From Zygnema cylindricum (lineage: Eukaryota > Streptophyta > Zygnematophyceae > Zygnematales > Zygnemataceae): 64,000 nt of DNA. Shown here one piece after another: positions 24,901 through 36,446 of the stretch. Where the stretch lies: NCBI GenBank assembly GCA_037447655.1, contig JBBHKE010002832.1, forward strand, positions 64,001 through 128,000, given 5' to 3'. Below the pieces are notes generated by a model. The model was not told the origin of the DNA. It worked only from the letters and a program-made list of their open reading frames with translations, and ran no database searches. The translations under genes were made by a program, and so were the position numbers. Each line of letters begins with the position of its first letter. Within the stretch, counting starts at the first letter, position 1.

Positions 24901-27443
24901 ACAGGATAGAAATAGCTGGGAAGAGCCAATGAATGTCTTGCCACCCAGAAAAGTCATGGACCGTCAGGGACGTCGTGAGGATGGATCAAGAGAGAAAAAG
25001 AGGGGCCATGAAAGGGATGAAGAGGCCATGGTTCGCATGGACCGCAGCTTACGTTACAGTGCTGATGGCCGTGCTGATGGCCGTCCAATCTCAGACCGTC
25101 CACATGTTGAAGGAGGCAGAGGGAGTCGCGGAGAAACAAGGGCTCCGACTAGGAAAAGGATAGGCGAGGAGGGAAGGTTGGAAGAAGACAGGCCTAGGGA
25201 GCAATGGCGACTTGATGGAAGCACAAGACCACTAGAAAGCTCTGAACGAAGTCGAAGGGCTGAGAAGGACAAGAAGAGGGATACAGTCCATGATCGTCTG
25301 GGCGCTCGTCAAGCAGATTTTCCCGATGATCGTAATGCTGAGCGTTCGCGACATTGGGACCGTGATCGAGAGCGTGAGAGGCCAGGAGCTAGAGAACGAA
25401 GTAAAACACGTGACAGCCGAACATCTGAATGGGAACAGACACGGTCTAAGAAGAGGCGTGGGGAAGACTGGGGTCGGGATGGAGAACCAGCTCGCAGCCA
25501 CCGAAGTGACGAGCATACAGACAGAGGAGACGTGCGGGGACAGCTGGTTAGTGGTGATGACCGACCACGCAAAGAAAAACGTGGGAATGAGGATGGGGGA
25601 GAGGATTATGAGAGAAGCAATGGCGGAGGGAGCAATCCGATTGCTGGGCAGCGGCAAGCCAATGGGGTTTCTGGTAGCAAGCGTCGGACACCAACAGAAG
25701 AGGTTGCCAGCGTTGATCCCAGTGTGAAGGTGAGGAAATATTTTGGGCCCCTGAGGTTTATGGAGATGTTCATTTTAATCTGGTAGTTTACAGCTAATTG
25801 TGGAATAAATGACTTCGAAGATTACAGTCACGTGACTGTGACCGTATGTAGTTGCTTCCAATTTGCGAGTGACAAAGTTTCATCTTGATCAATGCTCTTG
25901 GCTGTTGTTTGATGTTTCAATAGTTTTGAAAAAGGTGGTGTTAGTTTTAGTGCTAGACCTTTGTCAGTCCATTTCAAATAACTTGAGAAAACCATGGTCT
26001 TCCGTAGTCTGCACATGTTTGTCCATAGCAAGTTTTATTTGACTTCACTGTGATAATACCCGTTCTAAAGATAGGCTGACCGGAGGAATGGATGGAATCT
26101 GATATGAACAAAGCAGAACTGGTGTCAATGATGGCTGGATTACCATTTGTAAAATTCTGAACTTCTCTGCCTGGTTTTTGAAGTTAATTTTGACATTACA
26201 ATCTTTAGGCAAAAAAATGTAAGATTTGTCCTTGTCTGACCTCACTGCTTACTTCTAGCATGGCTCTGAGAGAGGGCACATTGCCAGTGAAAGATTTCTG
26301 GAAGTCGTCGTCTTTTTTTCTGTTTCTGCTTTGTTGTTGGTTGTACTTGAGGTAGCCGCTAATTTTAGCCTATTTAAATTTTACGAGTTCTCATTCTGCT
26401 GTAAGAAGATTGCCCTAGTGCATACGCTTCAACTTCCAAGGTACCGATGCCAGCTTCTCCCTCCTCACAAGGTCACCCCTCCTTCCCTTCCATGCCTAAG
26501 CATACGTTCTTCATTATTATGGGGGATGGGATCAGATTAAGCTCTTATTGAATATCATCTGCTATCCTTTTGCATCTATTTGTGAGTGCAGACCAAACGA
26601 AGGCGTTCAGATGAACATGGAGAGCCTGATTCCAGCAGTCATGCGACTGACCGTAAAGATGATCATGAACCAAACACTAATGGGCGTCGTACAAAAGAAC
26701 GGTCCTCAGGAGCTCGGGAAGGAGTAGGTGGAGAACAAGAAGAGTTGAGAGGCTCGGATGTTGCTCCGGTGACAGGACGTGTGGGAAGGTCAAGGTATGA
26801 ACGTTGGAAAAGTGTGAAAATCGTAGAAGAAGACAAAGACATAGCAAACCACAAAATATCCACAGTAATAACAGATATTGCTAAAACTGAAGTGCAGGAG
26901 CACATAGTAGAGCAAGAGGCTGATGGCGGCCAGTTCCAGAAAGAACTGGAACGAGACCGAGTAGAGGTTGACAAAGAGATGAGTTCCAAATATTCTGAGA
27001 GACAGAAGAGTGCAGAAAATGCCCATGTCAAGGAAGGCTCGCCTTTGGAGGGGGAGGCCCAGCTTGTTAACCAGTCGGGCCAGGCTGAGAGGATGCATAA
27101 ACGAGATAAACGAGATGAGGCGTTGGAGACAAGAGAGTATGAATCAGTGCAAAAGGGAGACAGGGAGGTTCGTCACAGCAGCAGCTCAAAAGAATCGAAA
27201 ATGGGGAGTGGTCGGAATAGGGAGGAGAGTAAATTCCAGGACATGCATGCCCACCAAGTGTCACGAGGAAAGAAGGATAGGACCGGAGGGAGCTTGTTAG
27301 ATGAAAGTGAAGAGATTCGGAAGCGCAGAAGAGAGCGTTTTGGACCCATAGACGAGGGTGTTGCAGCCAAAGAGACACCTTCCCAGCCCCATGGTGAGGA
27401 AATCAAGGCAGATCGACCTCCAAGAAAACGACGATGGGCTTGA
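15995..27443 (+). CDS. FIP1: FIP1-like pre-mRNA 3'-end processing factor (CPSF subunit)
   Basis: A subunit of the cleavage and polyadenylation specificity factor that bridges poly(A) polymerase and other 3'-end factors in the nucleus. Ten exons join in phase: 15995-17977, 18798-19027, 19365-19491, 20171-20233, 20725-20826, 22217-22321, 22725-23227, 23525-23653, 24163-25729 and 26592-27443 (1886 aa). The N-terminal 660 residues are acidic (MEDDDDFGDLYENAG start; DDDDDLVIV repeats). The Fip1 motif spans about 739-780 (KPWRRPGADLSDYFNF, KPW at 751-753), followed by the plant EYDPELPPELAAA segment (exon 5). Residues about 890-1080 are Gly/Pro/Met-rich. An Asp/Glu tract lies near 1133-1162, and the C-terminus is rich in Arg-Asp/Arg-Glu, ending PPRKRRWA as in plant FIP1. 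Longer than the roughly 1200 aa I recall for Arabidopsis FIPS5, mostly through exon 1. The exon-1 donor (AAG|GTGCAC) is the least certain junction. Confidence 0.92.
19904..19932. repeat. Poly-G run in FIP1 intron 3
   Basis: An uninterrupted run of about 29 G, preceded by GGGGC. True length is likely unreliable in an assembly. Confidence 0.7.
21622..21810. mobile_element. TA-flanked MITE in FIP1 intron 5
   Basis: A 189-bp element. The left end CACTGTGAATTGTTATTAA matches CACCGTGAATCGTTATTAG of the 34206 copy, and the right end GCTGATTAGCACACGGTG is its diverged inverse. TA flanks both ends (21620-21621, 21811-21812). Confidence 0.65.
23702..23847. mobile_element. Tourist-like hairpin MITE in FIP1 intron 8
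   Basis: A 146-bp near-palindrome: TAGGGTAACTACACATTAC at the left and its imperfect inverse (ending TACGTGTAGGTACCCTA) at the right. The central stem GTAATCGTACAC / GTGTACGATTAC is perfect with a TTTC loop. TTA flanks both sides (23699-23701, 23848-23850), the duplication typical of PIF/Harbinger MITEs. Confidence 0.75.
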
Positions 27444-30270
27444 GGCACCAGTTGCATGTTCTTCTGGTCGGTCAGCGAAGGTTTTTTGGTTGGAGCCCGA
27501 AAATATGGAATACTTCTGTTGACGTTCTATGCAACTTGAAGATATGTTTGTCGGATCGTCTGTTTGGATTTTAATCAGAAGATCGATCTTTTTTTTCAGT
27601 TGGTCCAACATATCAAGTTTAGTAATCCTTTCGGATATTGCAATAGTTTGACCAAGTGCATTCGCCTTTACACAACATATATATGTTAGCCGTGGTAATG
27701 AGGTCTGTGATTGATTTGCACAGATTCGAATCACATCTCCCTCTAGATAGGTCATTTGGTCTCCCCCTGCAATTTGTGTGGTTCTCATTCCTGTGTCTTA
27801 AAGGAAGTTGTGAACCGTGTCAAGATGGGAAATTTTAGCCTTTTTGAGCGAGGCTTTTTGCATCAACGAATACATTAGATTAGGGCTCCAACCAATGGGA
27901 TTGGCTCTCAATCCAGCTGGTTTTTAGGGTGGCTACTTGCATCATGGTCCAACATTTATCGAGCCAGAGTCAGTCCAATGGAATGCTTAGTTGAAGGGTG
28001 GGTATCGCGTTTGGTACTTGTGTTTGTGCCCAAAAATGCATTACAACTGACATGTACATGAAGGCAAAATAACTGTCTTGAGTGTATAATACTTGTTTAA
28101 GCCATCAAGCTGCACGGGATGATGTGAGAAGTTATCAGGGGATGGGAAATATTCGTCAGACAAACAGGTCCTTAATCATAAAGTAAGGGTTAATGTTGTG
28201 GTTATTGTTTGCTTTTCTTCAAGCATTTTCCTATTTTGTTGTAACGCTGGGCAATTTTTCTTTACTCTTCAACCTCGCAGAGACTCTGTTGTTACATTAT
28301 ATTTTAGTAAACAGGCTAGATACAGTAGTGAAGATGTAAGTTTAGAGCAGATAATGTAATTCATTATGTCTAAGAATGTAATTGATGGGAATTGTCCATT
28401 AAGTCTGATGTGACTCGATAATAGACAGCTAATAGGGACTGCTTATTAGTAGCGATGTACATAGAAACTTTATTAGCCTGTACTCAAATTCTTTTGCAAT
28501 ATACGAAAATGGCAAATGAAGCATGTATGTAGGTGTGAATCCTCTATCGAAGAGTCAAAGTCATCTGACCTGTGTACTAATTGAACTTGAGAAATAAGAA
28601 ATGAACTAGGATGTCACATTTGACCTCCTTAAATGAAGCTGAGATTGGGGCATATTGGAATATGCATGTTGCCTCAGCGCGCCAGAGTATTGTCACAGGT
28701 CAACCAGATTAGTGCAGAAATGATCCGAGGTGTGAATTAAAACTGACTCAATGGCACAAACCTGTAGCTAAAGAGAAGTCATGGGACATAATAGTTCCCT
28801 GCGGGATGGAAATGATGTTAGGTGTGCTGTTTGCAATTTTTTCCCCTTTTCACAAGTGTGAGTAGTGCTATTGGAGCAAAGTAGAAGTGCGAGTTCTTTA
28901 ACATTTTTTTTTTACTTTTTTGAGGACAAGACAAGATATTCTCTATCTCTCTGACGAAGCACTAGGTGCCTTAACACGAAAGCTTCATTAGCAAAGCTCG
29001 TCGGTAGACCATCTGGGTACACGGGACCAAAGGAAATAATCTGCAGGAAAGAAAGAACACTGAAGGAACCTGCGGTAAAAGAAAAGATAAAAAAAAACTG
29101 GACGGCAACGGAACAAAGAGAAGGCAAATCAACAGGGAACACAGCAAAAAGCTGAGTATCCCAGCCAAAAAAAGTGAGGGAGAAGAGTGGAGGCAATAAG
29201 CGATCAACTCCTTAGGTAGGCAAGGAGGGGCTCCACGCACAAATACCAAACACAAAAGGGCAACCTCTCCGCAGAGACGGGAAGGGATGTCTAAATGTGA
29301 GCTGGAGGGCCACACTATCCCTCTCCCTCTCCCTTCAAAGCCCTAGACCCAATAAAGGGTTTTTAGTGTGGAGGATGTCCATGTGGCAACTATCGAAGAC
29401 ACAGAGAGACGAGAAGGGATAGGAGGGGAGGTGTGGTGAAGTAGGATTGATAGAGGGTGAAACACCTCCTTAAAAGAGGACGCTTGAAGGTTGGGAAGTC
29501 AATCCATGTAGGACAAGTCAGTTTGAAAAGCAGAATTAGGCAACAGGGTCAAGAAAGTACGAGAGCCAGGCTGGCACCGTACCACACGAATGCCTTCACA
29601 GGGAGTGGGGGTCAAACCAGGAGGAGTGTAGGGGGGATATAAGAAGGTGACCTAGCAACACACTTTGACGGTTGAATATAAATGTTGAATTTTTACCATA
29701 TTTGAAAAAAATATAAGACATCGCAATGCCGCCCATATGGTGGATGATGTGTGTGTCATCCGTAACCAAAGGGAAAAGACAAGAAAAAAAAGGACAGGGG
29801 AAAGTTTGGAGAGTTGGTAATGGGCCCTTAAAGCTATTAAAGGTCCGCCATAATATGGGTAGCCTAAACGAGTGATAGGTCGCAAGAAAACGAGAACCAA
29901 ACCACTATAACCTGAAAAAGAGAGGAATTTTGTTAATAAATAAAAGGAAAAAGGCTCTCTTAAATAAATAAAGTCTGGGCAATAGCGGAGGGGGCCAAAT
30001 TTGTATACAAATTGGAAGTATAAATCGCTCTTCCTGTTAATGTTTTTTTTGCCACTTAACACATCTTTTCTTCGTACTCATCTGCCGGGCTGCAAATCTG
30101 AAAGTTGTGATTGAAAGGCAAGATTCTCACCTTCCGGTCGGTGGTCCCCATTCAAAAATCGGACAAGTATGTACAGAGGAAAGATGTTTTCGAAAGGGAA
30201 AAAAAAATTAACACAAACCGATACAGTGGCCTGCCGATGTTGAAGGGGAAAAGGGGATATGATTTCACAA
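27444..30270. other. FIP1 3' flank and gene-poor sequence
   Basis: The FIP1 3' UTR must begin here; I could not fix a poly(A) site. From 28900 to 30060 there are overlapping ORFs on the minus strand (up to 136 aa) that I do not recognise and consider likely spurious. Confidence 0.3.
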
Positions 30271-30277
30271 CCGAACA

Positions 30278-30480
30278 ATCACTCTCTCCCCCTGCCTCAC
30301 TCTCTCCCCCTTCCCCACTCCCTCTTTTTTTTTCCCCTCTCACGGCCTCACTATCTCCCCTGCCTCACTCTCTCCCTTTCCCACTCCCTCTCACTCTGCT
30401 TTCCCCTCCCCCTCTCTCTTACAGCCTCTTCCTCACCTTCTCCTCTCCCTCTCACTCTTTTTTTCCCTCTCGCTCACTGG
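30278..30480 (+). repeat. Pyrimidine-rich low-complexity tract (CTCTCTCCC-type)
   Basis: About 200 bp of almost pure C/T (CTCTCCC, TTTTCCC). A second, shorter tract lies at about 30737-30822. Both generate artefactual Ser/Pro/Leu ORFs. Could form triplex DNA; no gene seen. Confidence 0.8.
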
Positions 30481-31285
30481 TCTCGTTTTTAAAGTGTGTA
30501 GGACACTCAAATCCCCAAAACAAAAATAATCTTATCTTGTCTAAAATTGAATTGAATCGAATCTAATTTAACGCCAAGTGGGAATCAGAAACTTTATTTA
30601 TTCATTTCTATAACTTTATTCGAAGATAAAACATCGAGAGAAGAAGAAAATGGCGTCGAATTGCGAGAGAGGAGCAAAAAATGAGAAAGAAAGAAAGAAA
30701 AGAAAAAGAACATGGAGTGAAGGACCAATCGAAACTCTCCCTCTCTCTCTCTCCTATTTCTCCACCCCTCCACTCCCCTCCACCCCTCTTCTCCCCTCCC
30801 CCCCCCTCCCTCTCCACGGTACGAAGGCTAAGTAACTCATTAGGGGAAGGGAGGAGCGGCTGTCTTTTGGCATTAACTATTAAGAAAACAAGTTCTATAT
30901 TCGTAAAGTCCATACTCGACGACCATCCTAACTGTCAGGTTTGATATCGATTAACAAACAAAAATATATACAGACACTGATTTCACTTCATAATACTATT
31001 ATTAGGATCTTTTGTTTGTTGTCTTTTATCGACTACACCAATATTCACAAACCTCGTTTGACTTGTTGTTAAATCGACATCATCCCAACCATCCATTATG
31101 AACATCGCTAGCACCATCAAGTTTTTAACATCATCGGTCCTTAGAGTTCTTGTTAAGGTTTATCTAAACTTGGTTTTCGACACTAATTATACTAATCCTA
31201 GTTGTACTATTTGTTACATGAGACAACACAATGACGTCACATATGACAATCCCGTCAAAGGTCCAGTGAAACGAGAGTAAAACGA

Positions 31286-31338
31286 ATCTATACTATTTAC
31301 AAAACTATAGTAAAACCAATCTATACTATTTACAAAAC
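31286..31338. repeat. Two-copy direct repeat
   Basis: AATCTATACTATTTACAAAA occurs twice about 33 bp apart, immediately left of the end of the unrecognised minus-strand ORF. Confidence 0.6.
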
Positions 31339-31355
31339 TTGAGGTAAACCAAGCT

Positions 31356-32048
31356 TTATTTCCGATTCATCCTTTCAATCCTCTCTATCATATTGTACAA
31401 ATAGTCAATCCTACTCCCTTTCATCAGCAACTTTTTATAAGTCCGTTGACCGTTTCGTCTCTTCTTGGAAATTTTTCGGTTTTCATGAAAGAAAGTTGTG
31501 GTTTTTTTCATCGCCCGACATATAAATTTGAATTCTTTGCCCGAATTTGGAGCTTCTTTTCGAACTTCAGTTTCCTTCGGAACCTCGTTCTCCTTCGAAG
31601 TTCCCAAGGGAAATAAAACCACACTATTTCGAAAAACATGTTCCGAACTTTGTGCCCTTGAGCTATCCAAAGCAACTACTTCCACACTATTTTTGCCACC
31701 GTTTTCCAAACCTTTAGATCCACACCCTTTTCGCAAAACTCTTTCATATAACGTTTTCTTTCTCTCTCGATAGGCTACAACGGTTAAATTTTCACATTTC
31801 TCTTCACAATTTTTCGCGGTGCGGTTGTTTATCGATTTTTCGGAAGCGAGGGCTTCGATATTATTGTCCTCCGAATTAAAAAAAAATGGCCAATCAGAGG
31901 GGAGAGGGATGTGGAGCTCCTTTAGAATGAAAAGAAAATCCTTCATGGCCCGAGGCTGAAAGCGCGTAAAAAATTTTCCTCTCGATTTTCTCCATTGCTC
32001 GAGAGCCTTAAGAGCCGAAGGATATCGATGTTGGAGATGAGGATGCAT
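31356..32048 (-). CDS. Hypothetical protein, unrecognised, Lys/Arg-rich C-terminus
   Basis: The longest open frame in the gene-poor middle section: about 230 codons from the Met at 32046-32048. An upstream Met at 32120 would only add a Phe-rich stretch encoded by an A-tract on the plus strand, so I do not use it. The N-terminal part (SALKALEQWRKSRGKFF..., FILKELHIPLPSDWPFFF) looks like ordinary protein. The C-terminal third is strongly basic (KKTTTFFHENRKISKKRRNG). No family motif is recognised, no neighbour suggests a function and no introns are evident. It may be a real small gene, part of an unidentified transposon, or chance. Confidence 0.3.
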   Translation of the reverse strand: MHPHLQHRYPSALKALEQWRKSRGKFFTRFQPRAMKDFLFILKELHIPLPSDWPFFFNSEDNNIEALASEKSINNRTAKNCEEKCENLTVVAYRERKKTLYERVLRKGCGSKGLENGGKNSVEVVALDSSRAQSSEHVFRNSVVLFPLGTSKENEVPKETEVRKEAPNSGKEFKFICRAMKKTTTFFHENRKISKKRRNGQRTYKKLLMKGSRIDYLYNMIERIERMNRK

Positions 32049-32249
32049 AAGATGAGGCTGGATACAAAAAAACAAAAAACAAAACAAGAAAACAGTAAAA
32101 AAAAAAAAAAAAAAAAACAAGAAAAAAAAAGCAGAGAAAACAGAAAAAAACAGAAAAACTGGCGGTCAGAAATAATTGACGAAAATAAAAAGTGTCACAC
32201 AAAGTAAGTGCGAATTGCGGAATTAAAAAAGTGACTGACTATACATTTA

Positions 32250-32345
32250 ATATAATGCAATGCAATGCAATGCAATGCAATGCAACCTAGTAGAATACAT
32301 TACAATACAATAAATACAATACAATATAATACAATACAATCGATG
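32250..32345. repeat. Pentanucleotide satellites (AATGC)n and (AATAC)n
   Basis: Six or so tandem AATGC units (about 32251-32284) are followed by an imperfect AATAC array. Similar AT-rich simple repeats recur at 32575-32680. Confidence 0.8.
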
Positions 32346-33912
32346 TTGTTCCAATCGTGCGATTTTTTTTCATTTTTTCCAATTGCTACTTATAATTTGT
32401 GACTGTTGAAAAAATCAAAAAATATCGCGATGTAACGGACAATTTACGGAAACTGTACGGTAAATGTACTGTTTTGTACGAAAAAAGTATGGACTTTGAC
32501 GCAAAGATACGTTGCACTTCGTAGTACTTTCTGTCCGGACAGAAATTTTACGGGAAAATACGGAATTGTACCAAAAATACAATACAATATAATATAATAT
32601 AAAATAAAATAATAAAATATATGTAATGTGATGTAATATCATATAACATATGTATGTGTATATGTATATATTACATGTATTATGACGAAATTGAGCATTT
32701 AAATGATTGGACAAAATCCGAAAAGAATGTGAAAACATACATGAAAAATAAAAAAACATAAAAAGTAAAACTTGAAAAATCAAGTAATAACGAAAATGAA
32801 AAAATGGTGTTAAAACAAAAAAAAAATGTTTCCTTTTTCCATTTCTACGTTACTCCTAACGGCTTTGATTCCGACGGGTCCAAAAACTGACTCCAAAACA
32901 TTTGACCATTCTCGACCCCGTTTTCTTTTATTTTTTAAAAAAGATTTTACAACAATGGGGTCCGTCCAATTCAAACTGTTTTCCATCTTTCTTATGACTG
33001 AGCTAATTGGTTTAATAATTTTCAAGGGTTCAGATATTTATCAGTTTTTGAAAAGAGTGGAGTTGAGGGGATGAGGAAAGGCATAAAAGAATAAAAGAAT
33101 AAAAGAAAGGAAACAAAAGAAAGCAAGGAAAAAAAATGAGGGGGGAAAGATGTAAATTTTTTAGGAAAAGACTTTGTTTACACCTTTTTGTTTGTTTGCA
33201 ACTTTTTTTTTGGCAAAGATTTGTTCATTCACTTATTAACTTATATACTTATTTTCTTAATCAATTTATTTTCTTTTATATTTATTTAATTCATTACGTT
33301 TGTGACAAATGAGTTGTGAATCAAAAATTCTTGTGACCTCCACTCCCCTATCTCTAGGACTTCTAGGGTTTTTAAGAAGCTGACGTGGCAAATTCTGGTC
33401 CACACTATTTTAGTCTTAAGCTGCCAGAAGCGACAACCGAAGCTTGTGCGGCATCAGCAGAATTGCCAAAAGTATCCACACTATTTAAGTTGGAGCATGA
33501 AGTTTGAAAGCGTCAAGATTCCCCTGCAACCTTAACGACGATTGTACGGAAAGTAAGAAGAATATGTATGCATGCAGAAACACGTGGATCTTTACTTCTT
33601 TATCTCTATACAAATCACCTAATTATTAATTATTTAAATAAATTAAATTAATAAATTATAGACCTTTGGTCGCCTTTCTGTAAACCTTTAAATATGCGTT
33701 TGTGTGTCCTTTTCGCGCGTTGTCCGTACGCAGTACGGAAGCGTGTGAATGACAGGACGGTCGGTCCATGCCCGTGAAACGGCCTAACCGGCACTAATGG
33801 GGAAAGTTACTGTACCGGTGGCATCTCTTACAAGTTGCTGCATGTTAACGGCCAATCCAACGCGTTCGTAAGAGGACGGCCAGCGAGAAAGGTACGGTGG
33901 AATCGCTTCTTG
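32346..33912. other. AT-rich sequence without recognised genes
   Basis: Only short chance ORFs and simple AT-rich repeats. I see nothing I can name here. Confidence 0.4.
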
Positions 33913-33920
33913 ATTGGTGT

Positions 33921-34803
33921 CAGAGGTCGCAAAAGTCAAAATTTTACATAACCGAAACCGACCGTTTTTTTTTTTCAAAATCTGAGTAACCGACGCCCGA
34001 CCGGGTTATGTCACGCTCCAAAATTGTTAACAGTTAACCGACCGGCGTTTACGAAAATAAAAGTTAACCGAAACTCGATTTCTCGCGACTAACCGTGCCC
34101 GCCCGTAACTGAAAAGTACAAAATAATCTAATGTACGACGTATGAATAAGCCAATAATTACGATTTGTAGCGTTCCCTAAGATTTGCGAAATGAATAGTG
34201 TACTACACCGTGAATCGTTATTAGCCTTATGTACGCTATATCAGCACCCCTAAATTTTGACATTGATACCTTAAATAGAACAAATTACACTATTTAAGGA
34301 CATGTACCATAATCTGCCTTGTCTCCTGACACTAAATTTGAATGAATGACGATATTTTTTTCTTTACTCTAATTTCTATAGTCTAATAACGATTCACGGT
34401 GTACCGTGTCAGATTTGCGACGCTTTTTCGTGTTCCCTAAGATTGTGAAATGAATAATGTTACTACAGTCAGGTTTGCGACGCTTTGTCGCGTTCCCTAA
34501 GATTTGCGAAAAAAATAGTGTTACTACCGTGTCAGATTTGCGACGCTAATCATGATGTCATGTACTTCCACCATACCAAAGAGTACAAAGTACAATAATG
34601 TTGGATTACATAGACAGTACAAAATATCATTTTTTTTGGTTTTTTGATTGACTGACCGTAACCGACCGTTTTTCTTTTTCAGGTGAATCAATCGACCGCA
34701 ACCGCCTGACCCTCAAAATTTGGCAACCGAATCCGTTTAGGATCCCGCGCGGGCGGTCGATTAAAAGTCGGTCACGGTTTCAGTTGACCGTTTGCGACCT
34801 CTG
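33921..34803. mobile_element. Non-autonomous hAT element 1
   Basis: An 883-bp element ending in CAGAGGTCGCAAA at the left and its inverse TTTGCGACCTCTG at the right. It is flanked by an 8-bp target duplication, ATTGGTGT (33913-33920) and ATTGGTGC (34804-34811), with one mismatch. CAGNG ends plus 8-bp duplications are the hAT signature. No transposase ORF is visible. A 196-bp TA-flanked MITE is nested inside. Confidence 0.82.
34206..34401. mobile_element. TA-flanked MITE nested in hAT element 1
   Basis: A 196-bp element with inverted ends CACCGTGAATCGTTATTAG and CTAATAACGATTCACGGTG, TA on both sides. Same family as the copies in the RIN2-like and FIP1 genes. Confidence 0.8.
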
Positions 34804-34946
34804 ATTGGTGCATGTTATGTTCGGATAATGGGCGAATCGACATTTGCCGAAATCGTGCCGTTAATGGTTTGGTTCAGTTCAGTTTCGCTTCATTAGTACT
34901 TTACTTTATGTCAGTTTTACTTTTACAATTGGTTCGATACCTTTAG

Positions 34947-35407
34947 CAAAGGTCGTAAACGGTCAACCGAAACCGTGATCGACCTTAAACCGACCGTCCG
35001 CGTCGGATCCGGAACGGATTCTGTTGCCAAATTTGGCGGGCCGGGCAGATTCAGGCAGTTGATTCACAGAAAAAAAAAATATCCGTTACGGTCGAAAAAG
35101 CAAAAAAATAAAAAAAATGAAAATTTTGTACTGTCCATACAATCTAACATTATTGTACTTTGTACTCTTAATATCGCGGAAGGTATATGGGAGATGTACT
35201 ACTAATTTTATACTTATTCGGGTACGGGCAGGTACGGGTAGTCGCGAGAAATCGAGTTTCGATTAACTTTTATTTTCGTAAACGCGTTTCGGTTAACGAT
35301 TAACAATTTTAGAGCGTTACAAAACCCAGTCGGACGTTGGGTACTCAGATTTTGAAAAAAAAACGGTCCGTTTCCGGTATCTAAAATTTTGACTTTTGCG
35401 ACCTCTA
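34947..35407. mobile_element. Non-autonomous hAT element 2 (shorter relative, inverted)
   Basis: A 461-bp element. Its left end (CAAAGGTCGTAAACGGTCAA) is the inverted, slightly diverged form of element 1's right end, and its right end TTTTGCGACCTCTA corresponds to element 1's left end. Target duplication ACCTTTAG (34939-34946) / ACCTTTGG (35408-35415), 7 of 8 matching. No ORF. Confidence 0.8.
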
Positions 35408-35436
35408 ACCTTTGGTACATATTGTTGTAAGTGAAT

Positions 35437-36446
35437 TGTAGAAATTAAAGGTTATTTTAGTATTTTCTAGGTTTGTAAAATGCAAAAAGAAGTAGAGGCA
35501 GTCTGACTCTAACTCCTCTCCCCAGCTTCCACACTTATCGCAGTCACTGAAAGTTGTAAAGGGAGATAGAACCATGGCCGCGTATGCTATCCCGACGGGG
35601 ACAGAAATTAGGTTGGTAGATTTACAGATTTGAACCTGGTACTTGCCGTCCGTCAGGGTGGTTGGCAGCCAGTTACCTAAGCCAATTAAGCTAAGATCAA
35701 CGTTATACTATATACAGTTTGGTAGCTATTTAAATGATAACACATAGGCTATTTCATTTAACGGGATATTTAGACATAGATACAGTTTGTAATGTACGGC
35801 GTACGGCAGATCCGAAACATATACCGCGCATTTTGTTTCAAAGGCGAAACAAATATTGCGCAAGTATTTATGGCGGCCACGATTGTAATCCGGCTTAATC
35901 AGACGGCCACAAAGCATGCCGAGATCACAGAATAGATTTTCGGCGGTTTGCGGTCGACGTAACATCAATTGCCACGTGGCACAATCACATTGGATTACGG
36001 CATCTTCGAGGATTACAGAAACGAATCCAAAAGTGACATGTGTCGACTTGTTGGCCATGTTGTACAATGGTAGTACAAAAAGTAAACCGGCACCTGAACC
36101 TTCATGAACGATATAGTATTATGATTGGTGCCGTACTTCAGTAGATAGTGTTTTAGAGAGAGACAGGACTTAGAAAAAAATGATAGATTGGAACCTCTCT
36201 TCCAGAGAGCTTCTGTACAAAAGGTCAACTTTGACCCTTCATAACTTACTGCTAAGGGGAGTAAATTCAAAGATTATTTTTGCTATCGACTCAGCAAAGT
36301 CCTGCCTTCAGAGGGGTGAAGGTGGTCAGAGTTTTTGTGAGCCAGGGTGGCAGTTATTCTTGCTGAAACACAAAGGGGTCAGGGTTATCCTAGAGGCTTC
36401 GTGTGAGCTGCCAACTTTGAGGACCTATGGAGATCTCAGAGTTGCA
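35437..36446 (+). repeat. 5' LTR of element A
   Basis: 1010 bp, begins TGTAG and ends GTTGCA directly before the primer-binding site. Contains a CCAAT-type ATGATTGGTGC motif and an antisense tRNA-like block. The gag ATG (36427-36429) lies 20 nt before the LTR end. Confidence 0.88.
35626..35695 (-). other. Antisense tRNA-like block in A 5' LTR
   Basis: On the minus strand: TAGCTTAATTGG (fits the tRNA A box, TRGYNNARNNGG), then about 45 nt, then GGTTCAAATCT (B-box-like). I do not see a paired acceptor stem, so this is not called as a tRNA gene. Confidence 0.5.

Noticed and set aside
30111-30566. 151-aa Ser/Pro/Leu-rich ORF
   Set aside because: Pyrimidine-tract artefact; multiple frames are open for the same reason.
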